From Spirochaetaceae bacterium bin103 (lineage in GTDB: Bacteria; Spirochaetota; Spirochaetia; SZUA-6; Bin103), in assembly GCA_002238925.1 (NCBI GenBank), contig MPNH01000058.1, forward strand, positions 1 through 33,378: DNA of 33,378 nucleotides, in the 5' to 3' direction. The stretch's first letter is position 1; every line of letters begins with the position of its first letter. The notes under the pieces were generated by a model, which did not search any database, was not told the DNA's origin, and saw only the letters and a list, made by a program, of their open reading frames with translations. This document shows positions 31,057 through 33,378 of this stretch, in pieces. The position numbers and the translations under genes were made by a program.

Positions 31057-32724
31057 ATGGTACCCAGTGCAGGAACGAAGCCGGTCCCGCTTACCGCCGA
31101 GCAGGTGCACCGGTTCATCGCCGACGGTTTTCTGGTGCTGCAACCCTCCGTGCCGGCGGAATTGCATCAGACCATCTGCCGCAAGCTGGACGCGGCCATC
31201 CCGGCGCGTACCGACAATCCCGGCAACAACGTCCTGCCGCTGGTCCCGGAAATGCGCCATGTGCTGGAGTCGCCGGAGGTGCACGGCGCCCTGCTCACCC
31301 TGCTCGGCCCCGGCTATCTCGAGCACCCGCACCGCTTCTGCCACATCGAGGCCAAGCAGGATCTGGGCGGGCTCGACCACGCGGCCAAGCTGGCCGCCAA
31401 CAGTCACCAGGACTCCTACACGCCGCTCGGGCGCCCGCGCCATCATCACATCCGTTTCGTTCGCATCATGTACTACCCGCAGGACACGCCGCCGGAGCTG
31501 GGGCCGACCCACGTCATCCCCGGCACCCATCTGAACCGCGGCCTGTCGGACGCCGAGAAGGCACAGCAGCTCCCGGTCAGCGGACCTGCCGGCCTGGTAA
31601 GCCTTACCCACTTCGATATCGGCCACGCCGCCGGCGTCAACATGACCGCCCAACGCCGCTTCATGGTGAAGTTCATCTACATGCGTTCCGGCGCTCCGGA
31701 GGCCAACGGCTGGTCCGGTAAGGAGTGGACCTGGCGCTGTCCCGGCGAGTTGTCCACGAACGACCGACAGGAACTGGCCTGGTCACACCTCTGGGACTGG
31801 CTGCGCGGCGCGCCGCGGCGCTACGCCAGCCTGACGGCGGGCGCCACCACCGCTACCAGTGGATCCGCCGGGGCGGCGTCCGCCGGCAGCCTTGCGCGCC
31901 GCCTCGCCAGCGGCCGAGTCTCGGATCGGGTCGCTGCCGCGGAAGCGCTGGCCGGTCTCGGTGCCGCGGCCGCGCCAGCCGTACCGGCACTCGTCGCCTG
32001 CCTCAACCGCGATCCCGATCCGTTACGCATCGCCGCGACCTACGCTGCCGGCGCCATCGGCGCGCCCGCCATCCCGGCCCTGATCGATGCGCTGCGCGAT
32101 ACCGGCGCCGCCTTCCCCCATCTGCTGCGCGGCGTCGGCCGCGGCAACCATGGCGGCACCTGGCGCGAGCAGGCACTGGTGATGGACGACGCCGCGCACG
32201 CACTTGCCGCAATCGGCACGGAGGCGATTGCGGCGCTGATCGACCTGCTAGAGTCCGGCGACGAGTGGGCGCGCCTCAATGCCGCGTTCGCCCTCGGTGA
32301 GATGGACCACGCCGCCGGCGCAGCCGTGCCCGCCCTGGTCGGCGCGCTGGACGACGAGTCGCACTTCGTGGTGCGCACCGCGGCCGATTCGCTCGGCACC
32401 ATCGGCGCGGCCCCGGCGGCCGCTCCCCTGGGCAGGCTGCTGCACCTGGAGCGGGACGGTTGGGATACTCCCGTGGTGCGCGGATGGAGCATTCGTGATC
32501 AGCTTCGCTTCAACGCCGCCACCGCGCTGGCTCGGATGGGCAGCAACGCCGCCGACGCTGAGCCGGATCTGGTCGCGGCCCTCGACGACCCCTGCGGGCA
32601 GGTCACCACCGTGGCGCTTGCAGCCTTGCGCCGCCTGAACACGCCGTCCGCCCTCGACGCCGCTTTCAGCATGCTCACGGCCGAGCGCTGGGATCCGAGC
32701 CTGACCGGCGCGCATCGCTTCTGA
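31057..32724 (+). CDS. Phytanoyl-CoA dioxygenase (PhyH) fused to HEAT-like repeats
   Basis: A 555-residue two-part protein. Residues 10-260 are a PhyH-type Fe(II)/2-oxoglutarate dioxygenase: His117-x-Asp119 in NSHQDSYTPLG are two iron ligands, GPTHVIPGTHLNRG is the usual strand-turn, and His190 with Arg200-201 in HAAGVNMTAQRRF is the probable third ligand and 2-oxoglutarate-binding Arg. A Thr/Ser/Ala/Gly-rich linker (about 280-300) leads to four or five HEAT/PBS-lyase-like helical repeats (about 300-540), seen as VSDRVAAAEALAGLG, PLRIAATYAAGAIGAPAIPALIDALRD, WARLNAAFALGEMD and HFVVRTAADSLGTIGA. The repeats may bind a protein partner or bring the substrate. Substrate unknown; the dioxygenase has enough residues to be active. 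ATG at 31057 is chosen; longer frames overlap the upstream gene. Confidence 0.85.
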   Translation: MVPSAGTKPVPLTAEQVHRFIADGFLVLQPSVPAELHQTICRKLDAAIPARTDNPGNNVLPLVPEMRHVLESPEVHGALLTLLGPGYLEHPHRFCHIEAKQDLGGLDHAAKLAANSHQDSYTPLGRPRHHHIRFVRIMYYPQDTPPELGPTHVIPGTHLNRGLSDAEKAQQLPVSGPAGLVSLTHFDIGHAAGVNMTAQRRFMVKFIYMRSGAPEANGWSGKEWTWRCPGELSTNDRQELAWSHLWDWLRGAPRRYASLTAGATTATSGSAGAASAGSLARRLASGRVSDRVAAAEALAGLGAAAAPAVPALVACLNRDPDPLRIAATYAAGAIGAPAIPALIDALRDTGAAFPHLLRGVGRGNHGGTWREQALVMDDAAHALAAIGTEAIAALIDLLESGDEWARLNAAFALGEMDHAAGAAVPALVGALDDESHFVVRTAADSLGTIGAAPAAAPLGRLLHLERDGWDTPVVRGWSIRDQLRFNAATALARMGSNAADAEPDLVAALDDPCGQVTTVALAALRRLNTPSALDAAFSMLTAERWDPSLTGAHRF

Positions 32725-32802
32725 CCGCGCCGGAACATCCGATCGCCGCGGGATCCTGAATCGACGGCACCATTCGCTACCGCTCGGTAATCTATTCGCA
32801 AA

Positions 32803-32822
32803 TCGTTCACATGTTATCCACA
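32803..32822 (+). promoter_or_regulatory. Paired DnaA boxes, module 1
   Basis: Weak box TCGTTCACA (32803-32811), a TG spacer, then the perfect box TTATCCACA (32814-32822). The 11-base period places both boxes on one face of the helix. Confidence 0.55.
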
Positions 32823-32987
32823 TTCCAGGCCGACCGGTAATTCCGGAAGGCCGGCACATAGGCGCCGGGCCGATCTACCTCTCACCGCGCTGAATCTTCA
32901 ACGACCGCGCTTCTCGGCGACGTTCGCTGGACATTTCGTTCAAAATGCTCGACATCCATACAATCCGTCTGGAAAAGCCGATTGAAA

Positions 32988-33021
32988 ACGGCCGCCCGGT
33001 CTATTTTGGCCGGGCTGCCGT
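32988..33021. other. Strong hairpin within the putative origin region
   Basis: Arms ACGGCCGCCCGG (32988-32999) and CCGGGCTGCCGT (33010-33021) pair at 11 of 12 positions around the ten-base loop TCTATTTTGG. There is no following T tract on either strand, so a terminator role is doubtful; a structural element is possible. Confidence 0.5.
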
Positions 33022-33176
33022 CCAACGAACCCGAGGCGAGCGCCGGTGTGCATTTTTCGGGTAGTCTGTGCAGCATGTTTGTCCACCTGTGAACGGACCG
33101 TGATAAAGGCCGTTGCGATTGCACGAATCACATCAGGGTCATGCGGTACCGGCTCGGGTCGGCGATGCGCCTTGAC

Positions 33177-33196
33177 TCATGCACATGTTATCCACA
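33177..33196 (+). promoter_or_regulatory. Paired DnaA boxes, module 2
   Basis: Box TCATGCACA (33177-33185, one mismatch to TTATNCACA), a TG spacer, then the perfect box TTATCCACA (33188-33196). The arrangement repeats module 1 374 bases away. Confidence 0.55.
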
Positions 33197-33378
33197 AGCT
33201 CGGTCGGCGCTGGTGGCCGGAATCGCAACGAAACAATCATTTCGGCGCCGGGCCAGTTGCCGCACTGAAAAATCCACACGAAGTGAAGCTGTTGCCGCAT
33301 CCAAAGATCCACAGGAACGAGGCGGCGGTAAAGGGGGTGGGGTGCGGGGAGGGGGTGACGATTCCTGTGGATAGTGGG

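Larger units (their letters stand above)
32725..33378. other. Non-coding, less GC-rich region with DnaA-box modules; possible replication origin
   Basis: No recognisable gene; the small frames here (for example 32882-33124 minus) show no family features. The region is visibly richer in A and T than the rest of the window. It contains perfect DnaA boxes TTATCCACA at 32814-32822 and 33188-33196, each preceded at the same 11-base distance by a weaker box (TCGTTCACA at 32803-32811 and TCATGCACA at 33177-33185), plus CTATCCACA on the minus strand at 33374-33366 and weaker ATCCACA cores at 33270-33278 and 33305-33313. This is what a bacterial oriC or a plasmid origin shows. No dnaA, dnaN or rpmH is in view because the window ends here. 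Confidence 0.5.

Noticed and set aside
32882..33124. An 80-residue minus-strand frame in the last intergenic region
   Set aside because: No ribosome-binding site, no family features, and it overlaps a strong hairpin.
1..33378. CRISPR arrays, transposases, tRNA or rRNA genes
   Set aside because: No regularly spaced repeats, no transposase motifs, and no tRNA or rRNA sequence recognised on either strand. The tandem repeats found are pairs without spacers of CRISPR type.

Overview
This is a strongly GC-rich window, very probably a contig from an uncultivated Gram-negative bacterium. A lipoprotein with a lipobox and a beta-barrel protein ending in Phe indicate an outer membrane. The gene mix (Uma2 nuclease, corrinoid methyltransfer genes, several Gfo/Idh/MocA and SDR enzymes, mannonate dehydratase, phytanoyl-CoA dioxygenase) is what I associate with GC-rich environmental or host-associated lineages. 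No marker gene fixes the phylum. There is no rRNA, tRNA, CRISPR array, transposase or phage gene.

Layout. (1) 142-780: a solitary Uma2-type nuclease. (2) 895-5835: a six-gene corrinoid methyltransfer operon: an unknown protein with two CGxxH motifs, an MtaA-like zinc methyltransferase, a corrinoid protein, a DUF1801-like protein, a 95-residue four-cysteine protein and a RACo-like corrinoid reactivator. (3) 5845-10120: sugar and alcohol oxidoreductases (Ldh family, SDR, zinc alcohol dehydrogenase) and mannonate dehydratase. (4) 10121-13060: a structured intergenic region, then a Calx-beta lipoprotein whose metalloprotease-like domain carries HGxxH instead of HExxH. (5) 13091-16680: a Gfo/Idh/MocA enzyme, an aldo/keto reductase fragment, and an SDR plus URO-D/MtaA-like pair. 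(6) 16714-26773: a DtxR-type regulator and then an apparent lipid cluster: GT1 glycosyltransferase, 3beta-HSD-like epimerase, double-domain FabH/OleA-like ketosynthase, LuxE-like acyl-activating enzyme, LuxC-like acyl reductase, OleD-like reductase and a small membrane protein. (7) 26847-32724: an idonate/sorbitol-type dehydrogenase, an outer-membrane barrel, a DapB-like enzyme, a Gfo/Idh/MocA enzyme and a phytanoyl-CoA dioxygenase fused to HEAT-like repeats. (8) 32725-33378: a less GC-rich non-coding end with two copies of a paired DnaA-box module, a possible replication origin at the edge of the contig.

The two most interesting units are the lipid cluster and the corrinoid operon. The lipid cluster joins luciferase-type fatty-acid reductase parts (LuxE, LuxC) to olefin-pathway-type parts (a ketosynthase and OleD) and a sterol-type glycosyltransferase, but has no OleB, OleC or LuxAB. 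Its ketosynthase carries one domain with a Cys-His-Asn triad and one that has lost the Cys and His. In the corrinoid operon, MtaA-like protein, corrinoid carrier and activator are clear, but the methyl donor and acceptor are not, and two small proteins in it are unknown to me.

Caution on sequence quality: two tandem duplications with almost the same period (119 bp at 8987-9216 and 118 bp at 20103-20280) both have G/C-homopolymer-rich junctions, and the second one breaks the ketosynthase frame. Real mutation and assembly error are both possible.
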